Source: an uncultured Pirellulaceae bacterium (GTDB lineage Bacteria; Planctomycetota; Planctomycetia; Pirellulales; Pirellulaceae). From it: a stretch of 6,202 nt of DNA. Shown here piece by piece: positions 1 through 6,079 of this stretch. The translations under genes and the position numbers were made by a program. The stretch is taken from the NCBI GenBank assembly GCA_947258905.1, contig CAMYKF010000094.1, forward strand, positions 1 to 6,202, in the 5' to 3' direction. How positions within the stretch are numbered: position 1 is the stretch's first letter; each line of letters begins with the position of its first letter. The notes below the pieces were generated by a model, which saw only the letters and a program-made list of their open reading frames with translations, did no database searches and was not told the origin of the DNA.

Positions 1-117
1 AGCAGTGGCACCAAAAAAAGCCTCAAGACCACTTCCGCACCGTTGCCACTGCTGTCGGATCATGTCCGCATGGTAATCACGCCCGGTTAGATCACGTTTC
101 GATCCGTCACACGTCAC
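1..117 (-). CDS. Start of an unidentified protein, truncated by the window edge (39 codons visible)
   Basis: An open frame begins with GTG at 117-115, inside the end of the E1 beta gene (11-base overlap), and runs to base 1 without a stop. A Shine-Dalgarno-like GGAG (127-130) sits 9 bases upstream of the GTG. The visible product reads VTCDGSKRDLTGRDYHADMI, then RQQWQRCGSGLEAFFGATA. An in-frame ATG at 63-61 is an alternative start but has no clear ribosome site. No signal peptide, membrane segment or lipoyl-domain motif is visible, and I do not recognise the family. An overlapping start in an operon with a fitting ribosome site argues for a real co-translated gene, possibly linked to the E1 enzyme. 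A competing reading is that 1-90 on the plus strand is the C-terminal tail of a convergent gene, since that frame is open to a TAG at 88-90. Thirty-nine codons cannot settle this. Confidence 0.38.
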   Translation of the reverse strand, partial: MTCDGSKRDLTGRDYHADMIRQQWQRCGSGLEAFFGATA

Positions 118-1138
118 GTTGCTTTTCTCCAGCGGCCAAGCGTAACGCCGCCTCGACGATCCGCTGAGTATTGGGCAAGGCCTCGGCTTCGAGGTGACGG
201 GCGTAGGGAATGGTTTGTTCCAGACAGACGCGTGCATAATGGGGTGACAGTCCGGATTCAAGGACGATGGCCGCCAATTCACCGGAGAGACCGCAGGATT
301 TGTAATCTTCATCCACGACCAGCAATCTTCCGGTCTTGCTGACTGATTCGATAACCGTTCGAGCGTCCAGCGGCTGCAGGCAACGGAGATCAATGACTTC
401 GCAATCAACGCCGTGTTCGGCCAGCTGGTCGGCGGCTTCCAGCGCGCGGTGCAGACCCACACCCAGAGAAACGATGGTGAGCGCGTTGCCGGTCCGGCGC
501 ACGATCGCCTGCCCGAACGGCAGAGAATCCATGTTGGCGGGAACATCTCCTTGTGCACCAGCGGCGGGGACATCGAAGGCCACCGTCTGGCGTCCCAGTC
601 GGCCCAGAAATTCCAGCCACGATTCGGACAACAGCTTGTGCTCCAGAAAGATCACCGGCCCATCGTGGGCGATGGCAGTTTTCATCAATCCGTAAGCGTC
701 CGCAGGATTGGACGGCACAACGATTGTGAGTCCGGGGATACTGGCGAACATCCCCCACAATGTTTGCTCGTGTTGCCCGCCGTCACCATAGCCTCCTCCG
801 CAGGCCGTGCGTACGACGAGTGGACAGGTCCACTTGCCACCGGAAAAGGTTTCGATTTTGGCCATGTGATTGAGCACGGCGTCCATGGCGACTCCGACAA
901 AGTCGACCAGCATGACTTCGACGATGGGTCGCAGGCCGGACATCGCTGCCCCCACCGCCGCACCCACAAAGCTGCTTTCGCTGATCGGTGCAGGGAATAC
1001 CCGCTGTTGGCCAAAACGAGTGTAGTGGGCGCTGCGCAACATATGCACGTCCTCGCCCATGATGATAACGCACTCATCGGCGGCCATGGCCTCCATCACG
1101 GCCCGATCGATCGCGGCGCTAAAGGTCATGTTTGCCAT
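107..1138 (-). CDS. Thiamine-diphosphate 2-oxoacid/acetoin dehydrogenase E1 component, beta subunit
   Basis: This is the beta subunit of an alpha2beta2 E1 that should decarboxylate a 2-oxo acid (or cleave acetoin) and reductively acylate a lipoyl E2 in the cytoplasm. From the chosen ATG at 1138 it has 343 residues, close to the usual 325-340. The N-terminal pyrimidine-binding domain shows GEDV (28-31), PISES (51-55, where Glu54 matches the Glu that activates the aminopyrimidine ring) and GLRPIVEVM (68-76). QHEQ (122-125) carries the expected catalytic-site His123. The C-terminal transketolase domain is visible as PFGQAIVRR, VIDLRCLQPLD and GRLLVVDEDY. A longer frame starts at 1243, but its first 35 residues lie in the alpha gene and match nothing. 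At 1138 a GGGGGTG sequence (1142-1148) is a wobble version of GGAGGTG. The ATG at 1129 has no ribosome site. The stretch between GEDV and RVF (31-48) is about nine residues shorter than in PDH or BCKDH beta. The exact substrate is unknown. Confidence 0.93.
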   Translation of the reverse strand: MANMTFSAAIDRAVMEAMAADECVIIMGEDVHMLRSAHYTRFGQQRVFPAPISESSFVGAAVGAAMSGLRPIVEVMLVDFVGVAMDAVLNHMAKIETFSGGKWTCPLVVRTACGGGYGDGGQHEQTLWGMFASIPGLTIVVPSNPADAYGLMKTAIAHDGPVIFLEHKLLSESWLEFLGRLGRQTVAFDVPAAGAQGDVPANMDSLPFGQAIVRRTGNALTIVSLGVGLHRALEAADQLAEHGVDCEVIDLRCLQPLDARTVIESVSKTGRLLVVDEDYKSCGLSGELAAIVLESGLSPHYARVCLEQTIPYARHLEAEALPNTQRIVEAALRLAAGEKQRDV

Positions 1139-2165
1139 GGGCACCCCCGGCCGGACTATCGACTTGCACCGAGTCAACCAGTTGCTCCATCTGTCGCGCG
1201 ACATCCTGCTCAATTGATTCCGTGTCCTGCCCTGCCTGTTCAAGTTGCTGGCGAGTCAGAAACAGCGGATCGGTTTTGTGTTCGCGAACGTCCTTTCGCG
1301 AATCTCCGAGCAAGGCGAGTAAATGCATCAGGCTTTTGATGCGAGTGACAGGGCCGCTTCCCCGCGGAGCGAGTAAGTGCTTTGTTACGTTCCCAAAGGT
1401 CTTGCCGCCTTCACCAACCGGGTGTTGAGCCATGCGTCGCATAGGGTCACCCATTTGATGGCTGTCGAGCCGACTGGTGCGAGCCAGCAAAAAAAATGGT
1501 TGCGGATTCTTGCGCATTTGCCCAATCACATCGCCTGCCGTCTCGGCAACCGCCATCACATCCAGCCCGTCAACTTCCTGACACGGAAGGCCGAAACCGG
1601 CCGCGCGCTCCAGCAACGATCCGGCGGTGACGTCGACCGAACGTGTGGTGATGGCCCATTGATTGTCCTTGCAGACAAACAGCAGCGGCAATTTCCAGGC
1701 CACGGCCAAGTTCATGGATTCCATCAACATGCCCTGGTTCATGGCGCCCTCGCCAAAGAAAGCCACGGCGATATTGCCCGGTCGCAATAGTTTGGCTGTT
1801 AGCGCAAACCCCGCGGCGAGCGGGCCCGACGAACCGACGATTCCCGACGATGCGGCGAGATGCGTTTTGGAAAACAGGTGCATGTGCCCTCCCCGGCCCC
1901 GGCACAATCCGTCTTCGCGTCCCAGCATTTCCGCGAGCATCAATTGCAAGTCAACGCCAAGCAGCGTCAGCACGGGTGTGGGCCGATGATCCAGCGAGAC
2001 GGCGTCGCCGCTACGCAGGTGTCGGGTGACGCCTGCCGCCACGGCTTCCTCGCCGGTTCCCAGATGCATCTCGCCCGAGATGGCTCCGGCTTCCCAGAAT
2101 TCGGCCAGTACCAGTTCAAAGGCCCGCGCCCTAACCATCGCCTTGTACAGCTCAAGCTCGACCAT
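1119..2165 (-). CDS. Thiamine-diphosphate 2-oxoacid/acetoin dehydrogenase E1 component, alpha subunit
   Basis: This is the diphosphate-binding partner of the beta subunit, 348 residues long, slightly above the usual length. Visible signatures are GEMHLGTGEEAVAAGV (31-46), GLCRGRGGHMHLFS (86-99), SSGIVGSSGPLAAGFAL (106-122) and the ThDP/Mg motif GEGAMNQG (138-145), completed by Asn168 in CKDNQWAIT. The usual GDG is GEG here, as also occurs in BCKDH alpha. The HRGHG/YRAHG loop reads DHRPTP (59-64), so the His that corresponds to alpha-His63 of human PDH is Thr63. Residues 229-348 are less conserved and hydrophilic. The ATG at 2165 is well supported by GAGGA at 2174-2178, 8 bases upstream. It follows the peptidase gene by 45 bases and its TAG overlaps the beta start by 20 bases, as expected for stoichiometric translation. 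The family is secure. Whether it acts on pyruvate, branched-chain acids, acetoin or something else is not, and the GEGAMNQG and CKDNQWAIT sequences remind me most of acetoin-dehydrogenase-like E1 alphas. Confidence 0.93.
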   Translation of the reverse strand: MVELELYKAMVRARAFELVLAEFWEAGAISGEMHLGTGEEAVAAGVTRHLRSGDAVSLDHRPTPVLTLLGVDLQLMLAEMLGREDGLCRGRGGHMHLFSKTHLAASSGIVGSSGPLAAGFALTAKLLRPGNIAVAFFGEGAMNQGMLMESMNLAVAWKLPLLFVCKDNQWAITTRSVDVTAGSLLERAAGFGLPCQEVDGLDVMAVAETAGDVIGQMRKNPQPFFLLARTSRLDSHQMGDPMRRMAQHPVGEGGKTFGNVTKHLLAPRGSGPVTRIKSLMHLLALLGDSRKDVREHKTDPLFLTRQQLEQAGQDTESIEQDVARQMEQLVDSVQVDSPAGGAHGKHDL

Positions 2166-2173
2166 ACATCATT

Positions 2174-2178
2174 TCCTC
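2174..2178 (-). promoter_or_regulatory. Ribosome binding site of the E1 alpha gene
   Basis: The minus strand reads GAGGA, 8 bases before the ATG at 2165. It selects this ATG over the out-of-frame ATG at 2169, which reaches a stop after five codons. It lies in the 45-base gap behind the peptidase gene. The gap also contains the 10-base palindrome GCGGGCCCGC (2190-2199) but no T-run, so no terminator separates the two genes. Confidence 0.7.
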
Positions 2179-2210
2179 GACGGTCCTGCGCGGGCCCGCA
2201 ATTAGCGCTG

Positions 2211-4463
2211 TTATTTCCCGCCGGGCGACAAATTGTCCAAAAAGAAATCCGTCATCAGATTGCGCAAATGCCGGCTGGTGTTGCGGAATTCGTGAATGCC
2301 GTGCGACCGGTTGGGATAGGCCATCATGTCGAACTGTTTGTCGTTGGCGATCAGTTCATTGATCAACAGTTCCATAGTTTGATAATGGCAGTTGTCGTCG
2401 CCGGTGCCATGAATCAGCAACAAATCGCCTTGCAGGTCCTTCGCGTAGTTGATTGCCGAACCCTCGTAAAAGCCTTCCGGATTCAAGTCCGGTGTTTGCA
2501 TGTAGCGTTCCTGATAGATCGTGTCGTAGTACCGCTGATCGGGAACCGGCGCGACGGAGACGCCGGTATGATAAAGATCGGGATACTTGAACATGGCTTG
2601 CAGCGTCGAACTGCCGCCACCACTCCAGCCCCAAATGCCGATGCGGTTGGCATCCAGCCACGGGAATTTTTCCAGCGTTGCGCCAAGAGCCGCCGCCTGG
2701 TCACTGGCGTTGATGATACCAATCTGCCGATAGATGGCCTTTCGAAACTTCACGCCCCGCGGCACCTTGGCCCCGCGGTTGTCAAAGCTCAATACGATGT
2801 AGCCCTGTTCGCAGAGCATCCGGTGCCACAGGTAATTGCTGCCGCCCCAGCGATCATTGACGGTTGTGCCCCAAGGTTCGCCGTACACGTGCACGATGGC
2901 GGGATACTTTTTTGAGGCGTCAAAGCCGGGCGGCTTCATGGCCCAGCCGTCAATCTCCAAAAGGCCGCCTTCACCGTTATCGATGGTCACGCGGAAGAAC
3001 TCGTGGTTGCTGGTTGCCAGACCATTCAACTTTTGCCACAGCTTCGAGTTTTCCGTCTTCACCTCAATCGTTTTGTGTTCTGGCAGAGACACAGTGTCGA
3101 TCCGCGGCGGATGACCAAAGCGTGACCCGGTGTGAACCGCGCTGCTGCCGTCTGCCGCCAGACTGTAATCGTGCCAACCGGGTTGATCAGCAGGTGTCAG
3201 GCGCTCGAGTTGCGGCCGGCCAAAGGTTTGCCGGTACAGGTAGCGGCTGTTGGGGTCGTCGGGCGATGCCTGGAAGTAACAGGCCTGTTCTTCCTGGTCC
3301 ACGTGATACAACTCGGTGATGTCAAATTCGCCCGGTGTTAACAACTCCAGTTCGCCGTTGGTGACATCGCACAGGTAAACGTGCTTCCAGCCGTCGCGTT
3401 CACTGATGAACGTAAAGCGCTGGCTGTCGGGCCACCACTCGATCCAGTCGCAGACTTCGACCCAGGCGTCATCCCTGTCCTCGAAGACCAGACGGAATTT
3501 GCCCGTGGTGGCATCAACGGCGTACACGCTGTTGGTGTTTTGCAGCCGATTGAGTCGCTGCAGCAGGAATTCGCTCGACCCCGGGATCCAGTTGATGCGT
3601 GCGGGATAGTTGTCACGCGGATCGCCAGGCAGATCGAGATACTTTGTCTCTCCGTCGATCATGTCGTAGATGCCGATCGTGACCGCCGAGTTGGTCGTGC
3701 CCACCTTGGGGTACTGGAACTTCGTCAGTGTCGGGTACAGTTTGTCGGTGTTGTTGATCATCGTGAACACGCCAACATCGCTGGTATCAAAACGCCAGAA
3801 CACGATCTGGTTGCCGTCCTCGCTCCACTGAAACCCGTTCCGCACATCCAGTTCTTCCTCGTAAACCCAGTCGGATGTGCCGTTGATGATGTCGGGCGTT
3901 TCGGTTTCGGTAATCTGCGTGATCATGCCATCGGAAATACGCTCCACGTAAATGTTTCGATCGCGGACATATGCCACCGATTGCGAGTCGGGTGAGAACT
4001 TGGCGAACATCAACGACGATTCAGGCGCATCATCTCCCCCCAGCTGCCGCACCACGCCGCTGACCAGATCGACGACCCAGTAGTCTCCGCGAGTGTTGTA
4101 ACGCCAGACGCGTTTCGTGTTGTTGAACACAAGGATTTTGGATTTATCCGACGACACCTGAAAGCTGCTGACGTCGATCGGATCGGTTTGGCCTTCGGGA
4201 ACCAAATCTTTGGCGGCAACGAGCAGTTCCCGCGCGCCGGTTTGCGGATCGATCAGCACGACGTCCTGTCCCTTGCCTTCGGCGGCGTCCTCCAGCACGA
4301 AGTAGCTGCCGCCTTCGGGCATCCAGTTAACCGAGTACCCTTCAGCCGAAAACTCGCCACCGGCAAAAATCCGGTCGACCGTCAGCCGATCTTGCTGGGC
4401 GACGGCGGTTGCGGGCACCAGGAAAGCCAGCATTAACAAGACAAGATTCGGGATTCGTCTCAC
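2211..4463 (-). CDS. Secreted S9B-family serine peptidase (dipeptidyl peptidase IV-like)
   Basis: The protein probably removes Xaa-Pro dipeptides from peptide N-termini outside the cytoplasm. It has 750 residues (human DPP4 has 766). Residues 1-22 form a Sec signal peptide: MRR, a hydrophobic stretch, then ATAVA before QQD. Residues about 100-455 are the beta-propeller (DPPIV_N), with DWVYEEE at 198-204; Glu203 and Glu204 match the pair that holds the substrate amino group in DPP4. The alpha/beta-hydrolase domain (about 515-745) has Tyr527 in VYGEP (oxyanion Tyr), nucleophile Ser614 in GWSGGG, Asp689 in GTGDDN and His721 in SHGI. The Asp-His spacing of 32 equals that of human DPP4. The residue after the nucleophile is Gly, where DPP4 has Tyr. 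The start codon is GTG (4463-4461), supported by GAGG at 4471-4474 and by the signal peptide it creates. E1 alpha follows 45 bases downstream, possibly on the same transcript. Family is secure; physiological substrate is unknown. Confidence 0.95.
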   Translation of the reverse strand: MRRIPNLVLLMLAFLVPATAVAQQDRLTVDRIFAGGEFSAEGYSVNWMPEGGSYFVLEDAAEGKGQDVVLIDPQTGARELLVAAKDLVPEGQTDPIDVSSFQVSSDKSKILVFNNTKRVWRYNTRGDYWVVDLVSGVVRQLGGDDAPESSLMFAKFSPDSQSVAYVRDRNIYVERISDGMITQITETETPDIINGTSDWVYEEELDVRNGFQWSEDGNQIVFWRFDTSDVGVFTMINNTDKLYPTLTKFQYPKVGTTNSAVTIGIYDMIDGETKYLDLPGDPRDNYPARINWIPGSSEFLLQRLNRLQNTNSVYAVDATTGKFRLVFEDRDDAWVEVCDWIEWWPDSQRFTFISERDGWKHVYLCDVTNGELELLTPGEFDITELYHVDQEEQACYFQASPDDPNSRYLYRQTFGRPQLERLTPADQPGWHDYSLAADGSSAVHTGSRFGHPPRIDTVSLPEHKTIEVKTENSKLWQKLNGLATSNHEFFRVTIDNGEGGLLEIDGWAMKPPGFDASKKYPAIVHVYGEPWGTTVNDRWGGSNYLWHRMLCEQGYIVLSFDNRGAKVPRGVKFRKAIYRQIGIINASDQAAALGATLEKFPWLDANRIGIWGWSGGGSSTLQAMFKYPDLYHTGVSVAPVPDQRYYDTIYQERYMQTPDLNPEGFYEGSAINYAKDLQGDLLLIHGTGDDNCHYQTMELLINELIANDKQFDMMAYPNRSHGIHEFRNTSRHLRNLMTDFFLDNLSPGGK

Positions 4464-4470
4464 GGCGGGT

Positions 4471-4474
4471 CCTC
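4471..4474 (-). promoter_or_regulatory. Ribosome binding site fixing the GTG start of the S9 peptidase
   Basis: The minus strand reads GAGG, then seven bases, then GTG at 4463. The start is not ATG, so this site and the signal peptide immediately after it are what identify the N-terminus. Confidence 0.65.
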
Positions 4475-4575
4475 ACGTCACGCGACAGGGGTGTTGGCAC
4501 AAGTGCGTCGAAGACTTGAGGCTACCATGACCGACGGGCGAGGGCGAGTCTCCGTTGATGGCTGCGTGAACGTAG

Positions 4576-4594
4576 CGGTGGCTTCCAGCCGCCG
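4576..4594. repeat. Small GC-rich hairpin (7-bp stem, 5-base loop) between export and peptidase genes
   Basis: On the plus strand CGGTGGC (4576-4582) pairs with GCCGCCG (4588-4594) across the loop TTCCA, with one G-U pair. On the minus strand that pair becomes a C-A mismatch. It lies in the 183-base gap between the two genes. The wording, GTAGCGGTGGC then TTCCAGCCGCC, resembles a dispersed intergenic repeat I associate with planctomycetes. There is only one copy here, so its repeat status is inference. Confidence 0.4.
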
Positions 4595-4620
4595 TATCCA
4601 GGTTTGACCGCGCAGGTTGC

Positions 4621-4636
4621 CACTGGATTGCCAGTG
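4621..4636 (-). terminator. Hairpin just after the export gene, possible weak terminator or processing site
   Basis: CACTGG (4621-4626) and CCAGTG (4631-4636) form a perfect 6-bp stem with a 4-base loop. It begins 10 bases past the TAA of the export gene (4649-4647) in the direction of transcription. No T-run follows on the minus strand, so it is not a convincing intrinsic terminator. It could be a 3'-end-stabilising hairpin, or chance. Confidence 0.25.
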
Positions 4637-4646
4637 CAGGGTGCCC

Positions 4647-5576
4647 TTACCGCACGAACCACGGAGCCACGCGAAGCACATCCAGCCCGAGGTTGCCCAG
4701 CGCGTCATGCGGCGTCTGTCGCAACATGATGGTGTCGCCCGGTAGAATCGTCACGGCCCACGGGTTGGCCAACAGCCAATTCGTATCAAAGCGTTGCGTG
4801 TGCCCGCCGCGAATCAAAAGGAATTCGGAGGGGCCAAACCCGGGTCCACCAATCGCGCCGCCTGCCTGGGCGATGGCCTGGGCTGCACTCAGCGTCGAGC
4901 GTCGAGGCAGCTGGTAGCGGCCGCCATTGAGCAGACCGCCGGCGAAAAAGAAACCGGGCTGAGCGGTCTGTACATCGACCATATCCCCGTCCATCAAATG
5001 CGGCGTGTGAATGCGAGGGTTGGCCAGCAGATGCACGGTGTTCCCTTCAAAGCGCGCGCCGGATTCAGCAAGTGCGGAAAGCGGCGTTGCGCTGTCGGCT
5101 GGAAGATTCACCTTGGTCACGGCGCGTGGCTGGGCGCCCGGCAGACCGCGCGACGTTTGATCGTGTACCACCATGACCTGAACGGTGCGTTTGCGCATCA
5201 GGCTGGCTGTTACCAGATTCTTTCCCTTGAGCACACCGGCTTCCAGGTAAGCCCGCTCCACCGTATCTTCAGCTTCGATGACCGTCATGCCCCGGACATT
5301 AACCGGATCAATCTCAGGTAGCGACAGCGTACCATCGTCGCGAACCGGGACCGGATGACCCATGCCGGCAATGATATCGTTTCCGCCCGTCGGCCAGTGG
5401 ATCGGCGCGGAACTGAAATCACCCAGGACTCCATCAACTACAATCGCCAGGATGTCGCCGGTATCCAGGCGGTAAGACCGCTGGCTGGAGGAGCGATACG
5501 GTTGACCGCATGCGATTGGGGCAACGCCGGAATCGATGAAACACAGGATCAGCAATGCAAGGGGTATGGATTTCAC
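4647..5576 (-). CDS. Polysaccharide biosynthesis/export protein (Poly_export plus SLBB domains, Wza-like)
   Basis: This is a periplasmic/outer-membrane component of polysaccharide export, 309 residues from a GTG start at 5576. Residues 1-23 are a signal peptide (VKS, then IPLALLILCFI, then PIAC). Cys23 could be lipidated, but Pro at -3 makes the lipobox poor, so SPase I cleavage is equally possible. The Poly_export domain covers about 35-137: YRLDTGDILAIVV (35-47), then PVPVRDDGTLSLPEI (75-89) and VRGMTVIEAEDTV (94-106). A beta-grasp SLBB domain spans about 208-258, with FFFAGGLLNGGRYQLP (209-224) and LSAAQAIAQAGG (229-240). LPGDTIML (278-285) closes the fold. The frame extends to a TTG at 5663, but those 29 residues would bury the signal peptide, so I prefer the GTG. 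Its ribosome site is weak (no GGAGG). No polymerase, Wzc kinase or glycosyltransferase gene is in the window, so the exported glycan is unknown. It is shorter than E. coli Wza (about 380 residues) and may lack the C-terminal outer-membrane helix. Confidence 0.88.
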   Translation of the reverse strand: MKSIPLALLILCFIDSGVAPIACGQPYRSSSQRSYRLDTGDILAIVVDGVLGDFSSAPIHWPTGGNDIIAGMGHPVPVRDDGTLSLPEIDPVNVRGMTVIEAEDTVERAYLEAGVLKGKNLVTASLMRKRTVQVMVVHDQTSRGLPGAQPRAVTKVNLPADSATPLSALAESGARFEGNTVHLLANPRIHTPHLMDGDMVDVQTAQPGFFFAGGLLNGGRYQLPRRSTLSAAQAIAQAGGAIGGPGFGPSEFLLIRGGHTQRFDTNWLLANPWAVTILPGDTIMLRQTPHDALGNLGLDVLRVAPWFVR

Positions 5577-5659
5577 GGATTTCGATTCCGAGCGAACTTC
5601 GGGAACAGGATGCCTGTAAGGCAGATCGAATTCCCTCCATTGGAACCCCCAACCCGCGC

Positions 5660-5685
5660 CCAATCAAATCGATTGCAACGATTGG
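5660..5685. promoter_or_regulatory. Candidate operator: inverted and direct repeats upstream of the export gene
   Basis: CCAATC (5660-5665) and GATTGG (5680-5685) are perfect inverted repeats separated by 14 bases. The middle contains ATCGAT. On the minus strand CAATCG occurs twice in direct repeat, nine bases apart. The element lies about 85-110 bases upstream of the GTG start at 5576, where a regulator could act on a promoter. No partner copy or known consensus was recognised, so the role is inferred from symmetry and place only. Confidence 0.25.
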
Positions 5686-5730
5686 AAAGTTTTGGATGGG
5701 AAGGACTTCGCTCCTCCGGAGCTTGTTGGG

Positions 5731-5797
5731 AAATCGGCAGCGATGTCCACGGGCTGACGCCCGTGGCAACACGCCCCGGGCCCTCCGGGCCCATGCC
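5731..5797. repeat. Repeat family A, copy 1: twin GC-rich hairpins
   Basis: This 67-base unit recurs at 5947-6023 in the same orientation, with four substitutions and one 10-base insertion. It contains a perfect 8-bp stem, CCACGGGC (5747-5754) and GCCCGTGG (5759-5766), with loop TGAC. A second GC-rich inverted repeat (two GGGCCC blocks separated by TCC) follows at about 5779-5793. The design resembles REP-type intergenic elements. I believe similar elements are dispersed in planctomycete genomes, but that is from memory. Confidence 0.75.
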
Positions 5798-5841
5798 AAT
5801 CCGGGGTGTCGGTATGCCAAGAGGCGGAGTGGCTGTCAGAA

Positions 5842-5868
5842 ACGTCCCCAAGGCACCCAGACATGTAG
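5842..5868. repeat. Repeat family B, degenerate copy
   Basis: These 27 bases align with 5899-5925, with 21 matches and no gap, and end in the same AGACATGTAG/GGACATGTAG-like tail. The changes fall mostly in the hairpin arms, so the stem is broken in this copy. It is best read as a decayed member of the family. Confidence 0.45.
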
Positions 5869-5894
5869 CCCTTGGCCAAGGCTGGAGAAACTTC

Positions 5895-5925
5895 ACAGCG
5901 GTCCCGAAGGGACCAGGACATGTAG
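5895..5925. repeat. Repeat family B, copy 1: short hairpin with ACATGTAG tail
   Basis: GGTCCC (5900-5905) and GGGACC (5909-5914) form a perfect 6-bp stem with a 3-base loop, followed by ACATGTAG (5918-5925). The 23 bases 5895-5917 recur without change at 6057-6079. ACATGTA also occurs at 5861 and 6043, so the unit may extend beyond the hairpin. Confidence 0.7.
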
Positions 5926-5946
5926 CCTTCTCTCCTCCTTTTCGGT

Positions 5947-6023
5947 AAATCGGCAGCGATGCCCACGGGCTGACGCCGGCTGACGCCCGTGGCAACACGC
6001 CCCGGGCCCTCTTGGCCCTTGCC
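5947..6023. repeat. Repeat family A, copy 2, with internal 10-base tandem duplication
   Basis: This is the second copy of the unit at 5731-5797, in the same orientation. It differs by four substitutions and by a duplication: GGCTGACGCC stands twice in a row (5968-5977 and 5978-5987). The outer 8-bp stem is preserved (5963-5970 with 5985-5992), but its loop grows from 4 to 14 bases and now contains the self-complementary GCCGGC. Confidence 0.75.
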
Positions 6024-6056
6024 GGTCCGGGAAGGAAACTAGACATGTAACCGCTT

Positions 6057-6079
6057 ACAGCGGTCCCGAAGGGACCAGG
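6057..6079. repeat. Repeat family B, copy 2
   Basis: This is an exact 23-base copy of 5895-5917, with the stem GGTCCC (6062-6067) and GGGACC (6071-6076). The ACATGTA motif stands before it (6043-6049) and the downstream tail is diverged (TGGCATGCAGG). Together with the other copies it gives the alternating order A, B, A, B. Confidence 0.7.

Noticed and set aside
1..53. Ten-base perfect inverted repeat (AGCAGTGGCA at 1-10, TGCCACTGCT at 44-53)
   Set aside because: The 33-base spacer, lack of target-site duplication or terminator T-run, and position in probable coding DNA make chance the simplest explanation.
1..90. Plus-strand open frame ending in TAG at 88-90, possible tail of a convergent gene
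   Set aside because: It is possible but only 29 codons are visible. The opposing minus-strand frame has a ribosome site and an operon-like overlap, so I listed that one and keep this as the alternative.
413..1339. Long plus-strand open frame (308 codons) opposite E1 beta
   Set aside because: It is antisense to a clear enzyme gene, with no recognisable domain and His/Gln-rich low-quality translation. Long mirror frames are expected opposite GC-rich coding DNA.
1860..2915. Long plus-strand open frame (351 codons) spanning the E1 alpha and peptidase genes
   Set aside because: It runs across two well-supported minus-strand genes and their gap, and its translation matches no family.
4478..4708. 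Minus-strand frame of 76 codons overlapping the end of the export gene
   Set aside because: It is out of frame within the export gene and runs through the hairpin-bearing gap, with no ribosome site or domain.
5577..5663. 29-residue N-terminal extension of the export protein from a TTG codon
   Set aside because: It would place a charged, aromatic segment ahead of a clear signal peptide, and TTG is a rare start. The GTG at 5576 fits a secreted protein.
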